Below are positions 46,432 to 59,564 of a stretch of DNA of 64,000 bases, piece after piece. Source of the DNA: Moringa oleifera (taxonomy: Eukaryota; Streptophyta; Magnoliopsida; Brassicales; Moringaceae); assembly GCA_021397835.1 (NCBI GenBank), contig JAJFZO010000731.1:1054001-1118000 (forward strand), given 5' to 3'. The notes under the pieces are model-generated. The model did no database searches, was not told where the DNA came from, and saw only the letters and a list, made by a program, of their open reading frames with translations. The position numbers and the translations under genes were made by a program. The first letter of the stretch is position 1, and every line of letters begins with the position of its first letter.

Positions 46432-49052
46432 ATGCTAGGCTCCGTACCTATCCTGCCTCTTGAGGCACCTCCTGCTGATGGAAATCTCGGCCCTCTTCCC
46501 CTCTGTCAATTACCACAAGAGGATAAGGAAGAGAAACCATCAAATGAGGAGCAAGACAGAGCCAATTCAGCTCCTTCATCTGTTGCAACCCACACTAGAA
46601 CGATTGGAATAATACACCCCCCTCCAGATATCAGAAATATTGTGGACAAAACTGCACAGTTTGTTGCAAAGAATGGACCAGAATTTGAGAAGAGGATTAT
46701 TGCCAACAATGCTAACAATGCTAAGTTTAATTTTCTGAGTAGCTCAGATCCATACCATGCATATTATCAGCATCGACTGTCTGAATTTCGTGCTCAGAAT
46801 CAAGCTTCTGCTCAGCAGCCTCCTTCCCAGCCTGCTGATTCAGTTGCAACTGAGTCAGCTCCAGCTGTTCCAGCTGCTCCAGCTGCAGCAGCTGCTGATA
46901 GTGATGAAGCCGCTGTCAAGCCTGACCTTGCAGTGCAGTTCAGACCTCCTATCCGCAAGCCTCTTGAGCCACCAGAGGCTGAACAGTATACAGTTCGACT
47001 TCCTGAAGGAATAACAGGTGAAGAACTGGATATTATTAAGCTCACTGCACAGTTTGTTGCACGAAATGGGAAATCATTCTTGACGGGATTGACTAGTAGG
47101 GAGATCAATAATCCCCAATTCCACTTTTTAAAGCCAACCCATAGTATGTTCACATTTTTTACTGCACTTGCTGATGCCTATTCAAAAGTCCTGATGCCTC
47201 CCAAAGGTCTACCAGAGAAGCTTAAGAAGAGTGTTGCTGACATGACAACTGTGCTTGAAAGATGCTTGCATCGCCTGGAGTGGGAACGATCTCAGGAGCA
47301 AGCAAGGCAGAAAGCTGAGGATGAGATAGAACAGGAGAGGATGCAAATGGCTATGATAGATTGGCATGATTTTGTTGTGGTTGAAACTATAGAATTTGCT
47401 GATGATGAGGATGAAGATTTACCCCCTCCAATGACACTTGAGGAGGTTATAAGGAGGAGCAAGATATCTGCAATGGAAGAAGATGAAATTGCTGAGCCTG
47501 GAAAAGAGGTAGAAATGGACATGGATGAAGAGGAAGTACAACTTGTCGAAGAAGGAATGAGAGCAGCTAGCCTGGAAGAGAATGGTGGTGAAAAGGAGGT
47601 GAATGCAAATGAAGAACCAGAACCACCAATGAGAATTGTGAAGAACTGGAAGAGACCTGAGGAAAGGATCCCTGCTGAAAAAGACCCAACAAAATTTGTT
47701 GTTTCCCCAATCACCGGTGAGCTAATTCCCATCAATGAGATGTCTGAACACATGAGAATTTCTCTGATTGATCCTAAGTACAAAGAGCAAAAGGACAGGA
47801 TGTTTGCGAAGATTAAAGAAACAACCCTTGCTCATGATGATGAGATCTCTAGGAACATTGTGGGGCTTGCAAGAACACGCCCTGATATCTTTGGTACCAC
47901 AGAGGAAGAAGTTTCCAATGCAGTTAAGGCGGAGATTGAGAAGAAGAAAGATGAGCAACCAAAACAGATCATATGGGATGGTCATACTGGAAGCATTGGA
48001 CGCACTGCAAACCAAGCTATGTCTCAGAATATTAATGGTGAGGATCAAAATGATGCTCTTAACTACGATGGAAGGAACCTTCCTGGTCCTACAGCTCCAC
48101 CTCCTCGACCTGGGATCCCATCCGTCCGTCCACTACCCCCACCACCTGGACTTGCTCTGAATCTTCCTCGTGTGCCCCCAAATGCAGTCCAGTACTCAGC
48201 TCCTGGTAGTGGCGGGATCCCGTTACCTCAACCCAGGCCACTTGGTATCCCCATGATTCCATCAATTCATCAACCTCCTATGCCCATGACATCTGGACAA
48301 CAACCAATCATGGTTAATCGACCACCCCCTATGCCTCCATCAATTTCTGTCAATCCAGCAAACATTGCTATACCACCCCCACCAGGATCTCAGTTTGCTC
48401 CTGTTCCTGTCCCCCGACCTTTTGTTCCCCATCCCATCCCCCCACCCTCTGTGCCTATGATGCAGCCACCACCTTTACCTCAAGGAATGCCTCCACCACC
48501 ACCACCACCTGAAGAAGCACTGCCACCACTTCCGGAAGAACCAGAGCCAAAGAGACAGAAGCTTGACGATTCTATGCTTATTCCAGAGGAACAGTTCCTT
48601 GCTCAACGTCCTGTATGTAGAGTTTTTCCTTTGTCTTCTCTTCTCTGTTTTGCTTTATAATTTTGTGTCTCTTTTCTTATGCTGTTGTATGACTTTTTAC
48701 GCATGTTTTCTGCTCTAGTCATAGCATTATTATATCCAGGATTTCTAGTTCATTTGTTTGATATGTATGCCTCTTGCAGGGACCTGTTCGTATCACTGTA
48801 TCTGTTCCCAATGTTGATGAAGGGCAAAATCTTAAAGGCCAAGTTCTGGAGATTATGGTGCAAACGCTGTCTGAAACCATTGGCAGTTTGAAGGAGAAAA
48901 TTGCGGGAGAGATACAACTTCCTGCAAACAAACAAAAGTTGAGTGGAAAAGCCGGTTTTCTCAAGGACAACATGTCACTTGCATACTACAATGTGGGAGC
49001 AGGGGAAACCCTTTCACTTTCTTTGAGAGAGCGTGGTGGTAGAAAGAGATGA
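46432..49052 (+). CDS. SF3A1: Splicing factor 3A subunit 1 (SF3a120/PRP21)
   Basis: Exon 46432-48612 (727 codons) joins 48780-49052 in phase 0 at GT-AG sites, giving 817 aa (Arabidopsis At1g14650 is about 785 as I recall). Two SURP/SWAP modules lie at about 66-115 (VDKTAQFVAKNGPEFEKRI, HAYYQHRL) and 198-248 (LTAQFVARNGKSF, PQFHFLKPTHSMF). A PRP21-like charged region (about 255-480) with DWHDFVVVETIEF and a Pro-rich linker (about 560-705) follow. The second exon encodes a ubiquitin-like domain (about 730-810) and ends GGRKR. The protein is part of the U2 snRNP SF3a complex in the nucleus and acts in branch-site recognition. In human SF3A1, the second SURP binds SF3A3 and the ubiquitin-like domain contacts U1 stem-loop 4. 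The ATG lies two bases downstream of a probable leader-intron acceptor. Confidence 0.97.
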
Positions 49053-51116
49053 ATGAATTCCTTTACTAAGCAATTTCACTTAAGGTGTTAACCTTAAGAA
49101 TACCCATATATCATTGTGGGGGAAGTTCATTTGACCTTCTTTACTGTTATATTGAAGATTAAATCAGTCTTGTACCATTAGAATAACTATCTAAAAGATA
49201 TCTTGTCTTCGAACCAGATGGTGAGCCTCATATCTACTACAGATCTGGCATTTTGGTGACTCATATAAGGACAATGAATTTAGAAGAGTTCCTTGGCTTA
49301 GAGCAAGTTATCAATTTATTTTACTAACTGTTTTCTTTTGCCTTTGCAGTGGATCATTGGTCACTGTCATGTTTTGGTTTGCATGGTTATTAGAATTGTT
49401 CTTGGTCCTGGTTATTTCCAGTTTTGTTACTGCAACTTATGATCTTTGTAAATCTAGTGATCGAAGGGCTGCTTTTCAGAAACTAGGTCTTGTTTTGTGA
49501 TGAGAATGCTTAATGTTTGTGAAAAGATGGGTGGTTAAAGTTCTCCCATGCCTGTGCGGTGTGTCTCAGATGGGGCCCTTTGCATGATAATCAGGTGGTT
49601 GGTTGGTCTCTGTTGATTTGTTTCTCTCTTAGAAAGCGTGCCTTGTGGAATGGACTGTGCATCCTGTGAGATACATGCTTCTAGAAAATGCTGGAATGGA
49701 GTAGTCTGTTTTTTTTTTTTTTCTCTATCCTGTTGTTATAAGCATTTATTTACCCTTTGAACTTGCTATCTTTCTACTTTGCAGCGATATGTGGGATGAC
49801 TAGTATTGAGAGGAAGGCGGCCTGTGATCCTTCTGAACTTTTTCATTTTCTTGAATCAAAGATTTTGTTGCGTTGTCATTTCTACTGGAAGACTGATTGT
49901 GTAAAATACACAAATATACCCCTAGTTGGCTTCTTTGACAATCTGCATTTTTTATATGCTCATTCATGCTTTTAAAGTACCAGAGAATTCAGGGTGAAAC
50001 TTGGTTCTTCCATTCTGTAATGCTTGAGGATATAATGTAGGACATTTGTTAAAGTTGTGGCCACTGGGGGTCTATTGTATTCAGCAGTCTTTCAAAGTTC
50101 ACTAATATTTGAATGTTGGTTGGACATTTTGGTTCTGTGATTTTCTAATATTGCAGGATATTTCCAGAGCATTTTGAGATATCTTGCTATTAGTTTTGAA
50201 TTCCTGATTCCAGTTTGAATTTCATATCAATGACCAGGATTTGGAGTGTTCTTTAAATCCATTTAACATACCTATAGACCAAAGTATCTCATATAGATTG
50301 GTTTTCCATGTATACAAATATCAATTAAATAAAACCATCAAATTATGAGATGATGTTGAGTAAATAGCCATAACCAAGCAGTAAGTTAAAAGGAAATGAT
50401 CTGTGAACCTAATTGGTTATGATAATTACCATAGGTCTCACAACTACCTGTTACTTAAAGTACTTTTTATTAACACATTGTGAGAAATAGGCAGGCTAGT
50501 GTTCAAAAATAAAATGGGTTTGACCATGTATTCCCCAGTACATAAACTTGGGGTTCCATGTGATTACCATCCTATGAATCTGACTTGTGAAGCATTGTGT
50601 TGGAAGCATTATCATGCAAATTATTACACAAAATCACCATCTGAATTGGGTATCAGCCTCTATCCAAACCAAGTGTTCTCAAAAAATACTGCCACAAAAT
50701 CCTATTGTTAAGTGGCACTCAGGTAAAAAATGTAGTTCATTTTGATGGCCCCAACAACAACATAACATAAAATTTCACAAGTCCCAACAAGTTCCCAAGC
50801 ATACAGTGTTTTAGTATTTCATTGAGAAGCAGCACAATACCTGAATTCATTGGCCAAGAAAACTATACAAACTGTGCACGTTCTGCTCACAAGAAAGAAC
50901 TAAACAAAGCAAAGGTCACTGAACATATAACTTGACTACCTTCCTTACCTATGTGCTACTATGAATACCACACCACCTTCCTCATAAAGTGGTAAAGCGA
51001 TCCAAAACTATGAGGTGGGGTTAATGAGGATAAATCAAAATTTAAAAAACACAACTAAAGCATATTTGTTCATAACTAAAGAACATACATTTTATAACTG
51101 TATAAACTACTCTCTC
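49053..51116. other. 3' flanks of convergent SF3A1 and PAT genes
   Basis: 49053 to about 49700 is SF3A1 3' untranslated sequence and flank. A TTTGCCTTTGCAG acceptor-like site at about 49338-49350 could reflect splicing in the 3' UTR. 50270-51116 holds the PAT 3' flank. Frames at 49757-49975 and 50499-50711 show no recognisable protein. Confidence 0.5.
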
Positions 51117-51820
51117 TCACTTCTTGTGTTTCTTCTGAGAATTCCGAACATGAGGCAAGCATCTCAAAAGAGAATATGGACAACCAAAAAAGCGAAAAAG
51201 GTTTTGGCAGTTCTTCTCTCCATCCCCACCCTTTTCTTGGGAACCCAAATGGCTTAAGTAGGTTTTCCCCTCATAGATATACCAGAGTTGCTGCCACAAA
51301 AGAACACTTAACCCAATTTGCACAGAGACACTTGAGACAAACAAGTAAACAAGAACAAGCCCTCTTGCAGACAGAAAAGTAGCAGAGCTAAGGAAAGCAA
51401 CAATAATTTCCTTCACTGCCCTCAAAGCCAAACCAATGCTAAATGCATATAGCCGTATAGGCGATCTGTATGTCACGGGTGGCCAGACATGCATTCCTGC
51501 ATATATAGACATGATGGAAGCATAAACTGTACTGATGATAGCTGAAATGAGGAAGGCAATGAAGTGCCGATGATTTGCTGCGCCAACACAATTCCCAATC
51601 TGTATCAAATCATAAGGCAATAGACAACTGTTAATAACAAGCACATCATGTTCGATACTGTAGCTAGAAAGTTTAAATGCCTAACACCAAACTTTACTAT
51701 TATGTGAGTGCCTCAACCACCAAACATTTTCAATCAGGTTTTGGAGTTAAGCACCTTTTCAAGAAAATCATAATTCACCATAGACAAGATATTTATCTTC
51801 CATTATGCCATGATAAAGTT

Positions 51821-51852
<32 letters not shown>

Positions 51853-54800
51853 ATAGAAATGAAAAAGCAAAGAGCAATATCCTCCAGTCTCTCCCATGGA
51901 TAAGTCAAGAAGGCAACCCATAACTGCTCATTTCCTCAAAAGGCAGACACGTGTTTTGCATGTGTGCAGGTGTGTCTATGTATATTTAGCAGTGCACTGT
52001 TATCAGAGTAGATGAGTTCGGGCCTGAAATGGTAACGGTTGAGAAGACCTGTCTTTCATCCAAACACTTAGGGGCAGTGATGAAGACATTTTTTTAAATC
52101 AAACGCTTACAAAAGGGCAAGTGATAAAGACATTTCTTTCATAAAAAACTTACAAAGGGGCAATGATGATCCATGTCCAATATACACATCCCACACGAAC
52201 GGCAGTGATGAGCTCTAGGTGACTTTGGCTTGGAACAGTAGCGACAGAAAGTATAGTTCTCAAGGTCATCCTTTCCCACAGCTGGGTAGCTACCCCACAG
52301 TATGCTTGGTGGTGTGCCAGCACATCGAAATGCTGCAAGGCCGAATGTTGAAAGAGTAGATATGGCGAAGACTATTGTAACAATGGAGTGTGAAATCCCA
52401 CAAGTGTAGCTGATAGAAAAGACAATAGGATACACTGCCCACACACCACCACCTGCACTTTCAGATAAATGTATTGAAATCAGAGGGTAAGAAGAAAAAG
52501 AAAATTGACACTGGATATGGTAACAGAAGAAAGCAACTATAGCACTACAACTTCTCCCAAGGATGGCAAATTCACATGTAAATGTAATGATTGAGAATAA
52601 GAATACTATAATTCACAAGATGAGAAAACAAGGATATGTAAACAAATGACCTCATGGTTGAACCTAATAATCTAACATAATTTTACATGAAAACTTTAAA
52701 TTTTAGGATTTTATGACAGCATATATCTGAAGGGGAAAATTCGTGGAGCTGAATCTCTCAGTCCAGGATTTGTAATAATGCTGCAACCTACTTTCCTGAA
52801 CTTGTAGAAGATTAACATCCACAGAAGAGAAGGGGGGAGGGGGGGGGGGGGGGGAAAGGGAAGGTGGAGGAATAAAATAATGAATAAAAGTTTAAGATAG
52901 TTGACATATCACCCCGGGCGCAGATCGAAATGAGGATAGTGTTAAGAAGGTATACCCTATGTGGAAGAGAGAGAGAGGGAGAACAGAAGTACACAAGTTC
53001 GGGTACATTGAGGCAGAGCAGTATAGGTGAGACATGAAACAGGATTCTCAGAAAGACACTTGACACAGATTAACAAGTTTAATTGCATGAAGGGTGTAAC
53101 CTCCTTTCCCCAAATGCCTTAAATGAGACTCCTAACATTGTGAGCAGCCTTGCCTAGATACAAAAGATTCTTCTAAGTTTGCTACTACAGGAAGACATGC
53201 AAAGGTTAGTCCAGAAAGGCATTTGCAACAAAATGGTTTTCCATTGATCTAAGACCGAAGAAGAAGCTTTCCAATTCCACGCACTGCAAGTACCACTGTA
53301 GGCGGCTCGTTTCAGCAGTTGAATTATGGTGGTGATGCCGCTGCTCACCAAAATTGATCCACCAGGAATGATTTGCTTGTGCCCTTCCCAGTTTGAGTGG
53401 ACATCCTGTACCTCTGTGCAGACAGCTTGTAACTCAGCTCCACAAAGGAGCGGAGGCCAGAGAGTTCTTGTGTGAAGTCTTGTGCAAGACTTTCCATCTC
53501 TTCCGAAAAGTATCAGCTAAACTCATGGATAGTGGACTTCACTACTTGGGTGAACTGAACATATTCCATCTCTAGGTCATCAAGAAAATCACTAAGTTCC
53601 CAATATTTGCATTCATCATAGAGATAACCATCTCCATGGAAGAGATAGACTATTCTACACCGACAACGCAAGACTCAATGGCATCCTTTTTTGGAACCTT
53701 GACCACCACGCTTGGAGCTTTCTATTCCACCAATTTAGATACCATTGCTCCTTGCATGAACCTTGTTGCTAGATGTTGCAACCTCACCTTTCATACCAAC
53801 TGTGACAGGATTAGCACTTGCAAAGCTCACCCGTGCGACACTTACACAACTTTGCCAATTGAGTTGCTAAGTAAGCCTTGAAGGAAGTGTTGAAAACTAA
53901 AAGGAAAAAGCTAAAGAATGAATTGAGAGAGCTTGCCTTGCGCAGCTAAGAACTCTTACTTTAGTGCTTATTTGGATAGATTGTACAATTGAGTAGCAAG
54001 AGTGTTCGTAAGCCTCCTCAACAGACGACTTAGATTGACTTAATCGAATAGTGGCCATGAGTCTAACTAGAAAGTTCCGATAAAATATCTAGACATCTAC
54101 ATGATGATTACGAAGAGGGTATTCTTCCGGAGTTCAAGCCAAGAAAGCAAAGTAGGCCAAGCTAGTTCTTCAGATTAAGCTTGTGAAACTTTACTTCATG
54201 ATAAATAGTCCAATTCTCATATAGTCTCCAATGAAGCACGCCATAGGAAAAAGTCCATTCGAAATAGTAACCATACAACAAACAATAACACCAAATATCA
54301 TTGCCTCAACTTATGAAGGAAAGAGTCGAGCAGCCTATGAGCTCATAAGAGAACGAGACAAGCAAGCGAATATAAATCGAGCATGCCTGGACAAGGCTAC
54401 CTGAAAAATGAAAAAGTGGGTAGACACTAAAAGACGACATCTCGACTTTGAGAAAGGCAACTTGGTTCTTATCAATCTACTTCGCCAACAATTCAAGACA
54501 TTATGCAAGGTAAACAAAGGACTAGTCCCAAGATGTGAGGGTCCCTTCTCAATTGTCAAGAGTATACCAAGTCAAACTTCCTCTGCAACTTAAAATTCAT
54601 CAAATCTTCCATATAAGCTTCCTCAAACAATGCCATGAAGATAAGGAAGACCCCAGTAAGGATGACTTCAAGCAGGCACCAACTATTGTTGTCATCGCAT
54701 TTGACAACAAAATGGGGTGCATCCTTACTGATGAGCTAGTTCGGAGGGTGTTCCAAACATCTAATATTTGGTAAAATGGAAGGACCTCTCCAACAACGAA

Positions 54801-57800
54801 ACAAGTTGGAAACATGAGGACATCTAGAGGTATTTTGGCAAGCACATCCAACACAACAAGGATAAGGACGCGCCATGGACTTCATGAATTTTGATGGGAA
54901 AGGATGTCATAGGCCAAACGTGTTGCTAGCTTAACCAAAGAATTAGCTTGGCATAATCCGCTTGCTTGGCTCAAATTCATGAAGAATACCCTGCTTGCAA
55001 TCATTATGTAAATATTTAGATATTTTCTAAAAAATTTCTAGTTAGACTCGTGACCTCCATTGAATCAAATTAATCATAACCATCTATTGAGCAGGTGGTA
55101 GCCAAGAAATACTCTTACCACTCAATCATACAATTCATCCAGAGAAATACCAAAGTAAGAGTTTTTAGCTGAGCAATACAAGCTCTCAATTCTCTTTAAG
55201 CTCTTTAGCTCTTTGCTTCGAGTTTTCAATTCTCCCTTCAAGGCATACTTAGTAACTTGACAGGCAAAGTATTCTAAATGCAACACGGGAGAGCTTAGCA
55301 AATGCTAGTCTAGTGAAATGCGGCTGCTAGTCTAAATGCATGGCTGCATCGTCAAGGTTAGAACTTGCTAATCTTACCCCTGCTCCACCAAAGAGCATCC
55401 AGTGCTACCACAACTACTGTTGTCAGCCTGAATGGACAGCCTACATTGTTGGGTTAAAGCAGCCAATCTTACACCTGCCCCTCTAAAAGAGCAGCTAGTG
55501 TTTGTACTAGCAAGGTACCTCAGGCACTACCCCTACCAGCCACTTCAAGTACTCAAATCTTCATCTTTTCACTGTTTAAACAAGTTGAACCCCCATAGTA
55601 GCCAAAACCCTCCTCATATGCAGATGGCAATTCAGCTAACACCGCCACTTTTGATTAACCACCTTGCTTGTTTTATGAACAGCACTGACCAAACATTAGA
55701 ACTTCAAGGGCATCAATTTGGTGGCTACTAAAAGGTCACCAGCATTTTTCCACTAAAGAAGGCCTTATGCCAATCCTTGTGCATGGCTTTACATCAACCA
55801 AAGATGCAACTGATTTCTCAAAATTCATTGCATTTATGAGAATTCCTGTTAGTCTGTCATCCATTACCTAGAAAAGAGCAAAGCTCCAAGATAAGATCAT
55901 CCAAAAACTGCGACATATACGGAGAGACGGAGGTAAAGAGGCAGGGAATCCTAGATCTTTCTCCAAGCATTACTTTTGTGAGATCAATGTAAATTTTTGG
56001 TCTCTTTCCAACAACTACTATTTAGTATCCAGCTTTAAACTACTCAACTCAATTTAATTAAGCCTTAATGCCAAAAGAGTCAAGGTTGACTACATGAGTC
56101 TTCTTTCTCACACTTGTCCAGCTTATCATCACATGTTAACCACTTCCACCTTATACGAGGTTTAGTCTCTCTCACCGCTCTCAACTATCGACTTGAATCA
56201 TGTCACTATTGCTTACTGATATATATATGAGATTAGCTGTAGCCATCAACCTATTGCAAGTGCCCTCGATCCAGGCTAAGCTTCTTCAGATGAAAAATAA
56301 GACACACTGGTAAAGTTCAGCTTTTAACCATTTCTCTTTTACAATTGATCCCAGTTATTAATAGCACAACAAATACTAGAGGGATAGTTAAGAAAATCTG
56401 TGAAAATGTTTATAGAAGAACATGTTAAATCAGTACAACTACTTGCTGTAAATCTATTTTATAGTTCAAATGAAGGCTGCCTCAATCCTGCATACTTTAC
56501 ATTATCTGACACAAGATTTCATTTTTTAAGTTCATCGTCAAGCAAGGATCCTTTTAATCTATTTTGTATGATTCTAGGTCTAAATTTTCTATAAAGAACC
56601 AACAAAGGTGAATTTATCCGCCACTAGCAGGCATGGGTAAAATATGACCTGTTGCAAAGTGCAAATGCCTAAATTATGTGTAATACTTATCATTTCACAT
56701 GGATATGATAGCAAGAGGAATATCTAATCTCCCTTCTGAGAAAGTGTCACTGTCATTGCTAGTTTAGTGGGATTCATTTGGATGATGCATAAGAGATTTT
56801 GGTAAAACACCTAGAAACACTTCTAAAACTTTGTTTCATCTAAAAATCTACAAGAAACCTTTTCATCTGCAAAATGCCCACAAGAGAAAAGATTAACAGC
56901 TATCCTATAAAATCCAAGAACAAGAGATACAAAACCGATGGTGTTGTGTATATCTGTCAATAGCTGCACAGCATAAAATGAAGAAAAGATTTTTTTTTTT
57001 TTTCCAAAAAGAAGCAGCACTGTGTAAGATGGACCAAAATAGCAAGAACAAAAGACGGACAAGAAGAAATCTTCTCCAATATGCTCTAATCTTTTAATTG
57101 AAAATTTAGCCAGTGTTGACTGCTAAGCACTTTGAACTTAAGCAATTGCTGTCAACATGATTTTCATCTTTGCTCTTAGGTATTTGATTCATTTTTGGAT
57201 AGATATACAGAACAAAATCTATAACTATAATCCTTAGAAAGGTCAAATAAAACATGCCGAACCTGTAATGTTTCAATAACTATCCAATTGTAATCCTTAG
57301 AAAGGTCAGACAAAACAAGCCGGACCTGTAATGTTTCAATAGCAATCCACAAAGTGTCTCAACACATACATGCTAATCAAACTTTGCCCTCCTTTCTCAA
57401 TGGCTTTTGGAAATAATATATTCATTCTAAAAATTTAAGATGTAGATCCATCAGTTCATGTTATGAAATTCAGAGAAGTTCACAATTAATCTCCCACTTA
57501 CAAAAGTTCATAAAAATTTATGTAAGCATACACGAGCATGTCTTTAATAGACACAAAAGCACAACTACTGAAAATTAAGATATGAGAACACAACAAATAA
57601 CTATATGCTTACAATCTTGATTTACATAAATAATATCCACTAATCATTTCGACCTCTTTTGCTAGTGTAAAACTACACTTAGTGTAATACATCATGTAAA
57701 CAATACGTTGCAATAATTTCTTCTACAAAAAATGCTTGGGACAAACAAGCTCTATAGGTAAGCCAAGTGAAATTCTAAGCTAAATAATGAGCCAGAAATG

Positions 57801-59521
57801 GGTGTGGAAACAAATATTCTGACCCCAAGGGTCCACAATGTTGATTCAATAATGTATCCTGCAAATCATAGTGTACAACCTCTGGATTCATAGCAGAAAG
57901 CCAAATTTGAAATGCTTAGCCTCAGAAAATTTTGAACAAGGTTAGGGCAGAGAATAGGTGATCAAAATCAGACATGAAATGCACATAGACAAATGTACAG
58001 ATATACAGATAGCAAGCTAGAGAGAAAGTTGGACAAGTAGATAAGCAAAAATAAAATTCTTGATAAAACGAGATTTAAGCATGAGGACATACATATGACA
58101 AAGAGCATAAACATGACAAGGGTACAAACAAAGCACCGGTCACGCACACGTCTCCACGAAAGGCACTCGCTTTCAGGTTTGTGTGAGTTTTGATTTGTTA
58201 TGGCTCCACACCAACCACACTTGAAAATAAGTGCATAAGACGGAAGAATAAGGCGCAATCCGCAACCCCAGCAAGTTGTTTCATGGTCTTCGTTGACAGT
58301 TGTTATGAAATGCTCCTACATTTGAAGTAAAAGTTTTGCATGAAAATATTGCTTTTCCCCTGAATTTACTCAAAAAACAAGTTTATTGGCTAAAATCAGT
58401 TTCCTACGTCTATCTGAATACTTTGTGAACACCAATCTCAGTCTCCAATATAGAGGAAACGAGTACACTCCCTTTTGCTCCACTTTAGTTTGACAAACCC
58501 TTAATGGTCTAGATGCTGCATTTTTTTTTTTCTTTTCCTCCTTCGCATTCCTTGTTTTGTTCAAGACCGGTTTAGAGAGCAGCATTATTGCATCAAGCAA
58601 GTCATGTTATTGTATTTCATTCTCAGCCAATTCAGTACTTTACATCACAACATCCCAGTTCTGCGCCTAGCTACCCATTCTGTCCATAATCAAGATTTTT
58701 TTCTTTAGATTAAACCATTTTTTGTTTTGTTAATCTTTAAACAATTTTTTTTCTTTGTTTGCAGGTAATCATAACTCAAGATAATAAATCCCGCACTCGT
58801 AAATATCTATAGCAAGCCACTTTCTTATAGCATGCAGCTTCCTATAGCAAGCTCCTCTCAGCCAGTTCAGGACATGCACTTCCAAGAATGAGGTGTATAT
58901 TTCCTTGTGTTAAACATAGTTTGGTTGAATTAATAACCAATCACTAATAAAAAATGACAACAATAACAACTGCAAATTATTTAGGAAAAGAAATGCCTAA
59001 GTCAATCACATGATCATTTAGTTGCCCTTTTGTCAGCCAAATTTCCATTATTGCCACTTCCAAATTTAAGACAATCATGAATGAAGACTTCTAGTGAACA
59101 AATTTTGAGTATAAATTTATGGTAATTACTCAAAGCATGGAAGTTAGATAATTAACATTTTCCACAATTATACAACCGTGAAATATTTATTTATTTATTT
59201 ATTTATTTATTTTTTGAGCAGTTATACAACTGTGAAGCATGAAAATCTCTTGCACTATATCATGACCACAACCAACAATTGTCCCAAGAAAGAAATTGAG
59301 GAGACACATAGAATGGGCTATCATCAAACTCATCAACTAAATTTCCCATTTTTACTTTTCCCTACAAACACTTCATTTAAATGAGCATCCATCCACCTTT
59401 TTTTTTTTAGGGGGGGGGGGTGTTGGGTGTCAAATACACCCATATTCTCATGGAATACACGCACGCACGCGCACACACAACAAACAAGAAAGAGTGATGG
59501 AAACAGAAATAGAGACACAAA

Positions 59522-59564
<43 letters not shown>

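Larger units (their letters stand above)
53150..55320. mobile_element. Rearranged Ty3/gypsy chromovirus remnant with inverted LTRs
   Basis: The block contains three parts. (1) 53801-54175 is an LTR read on the minus strand, followed in that direction by a primer-binding-site-like TTGGTATGAAAGG (53799-53787) and possible gag sequence down to about 53150. (2) 54190-54890 is a plus-strand pol end. (3) 54940-55316 is a second LTR copy, in plus orientation. The two LTR copies share, for example, ACTAGCTTGGC/ATTAGCTTGGC, GAAGAATACCCT, TCTAGTTAGACTC and TGCAAGTGCTA/AGCAAATGCTA. They lie in opposite orientation, unlike an intact element. The whole block is inside intron 2 of the PAT gene. All coding parts are broken. 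Confidence 0.75.

Noticed and set aside
48613..48660. SF3A1 ending at 48660 without the ubiquitin-like domain
   Set aside because: It is read-through of an intron with a clean GTATGT donor; the ubiquitin-like exon follows in frame at 48780. An intron-retention isoform remains possible but unsupported.
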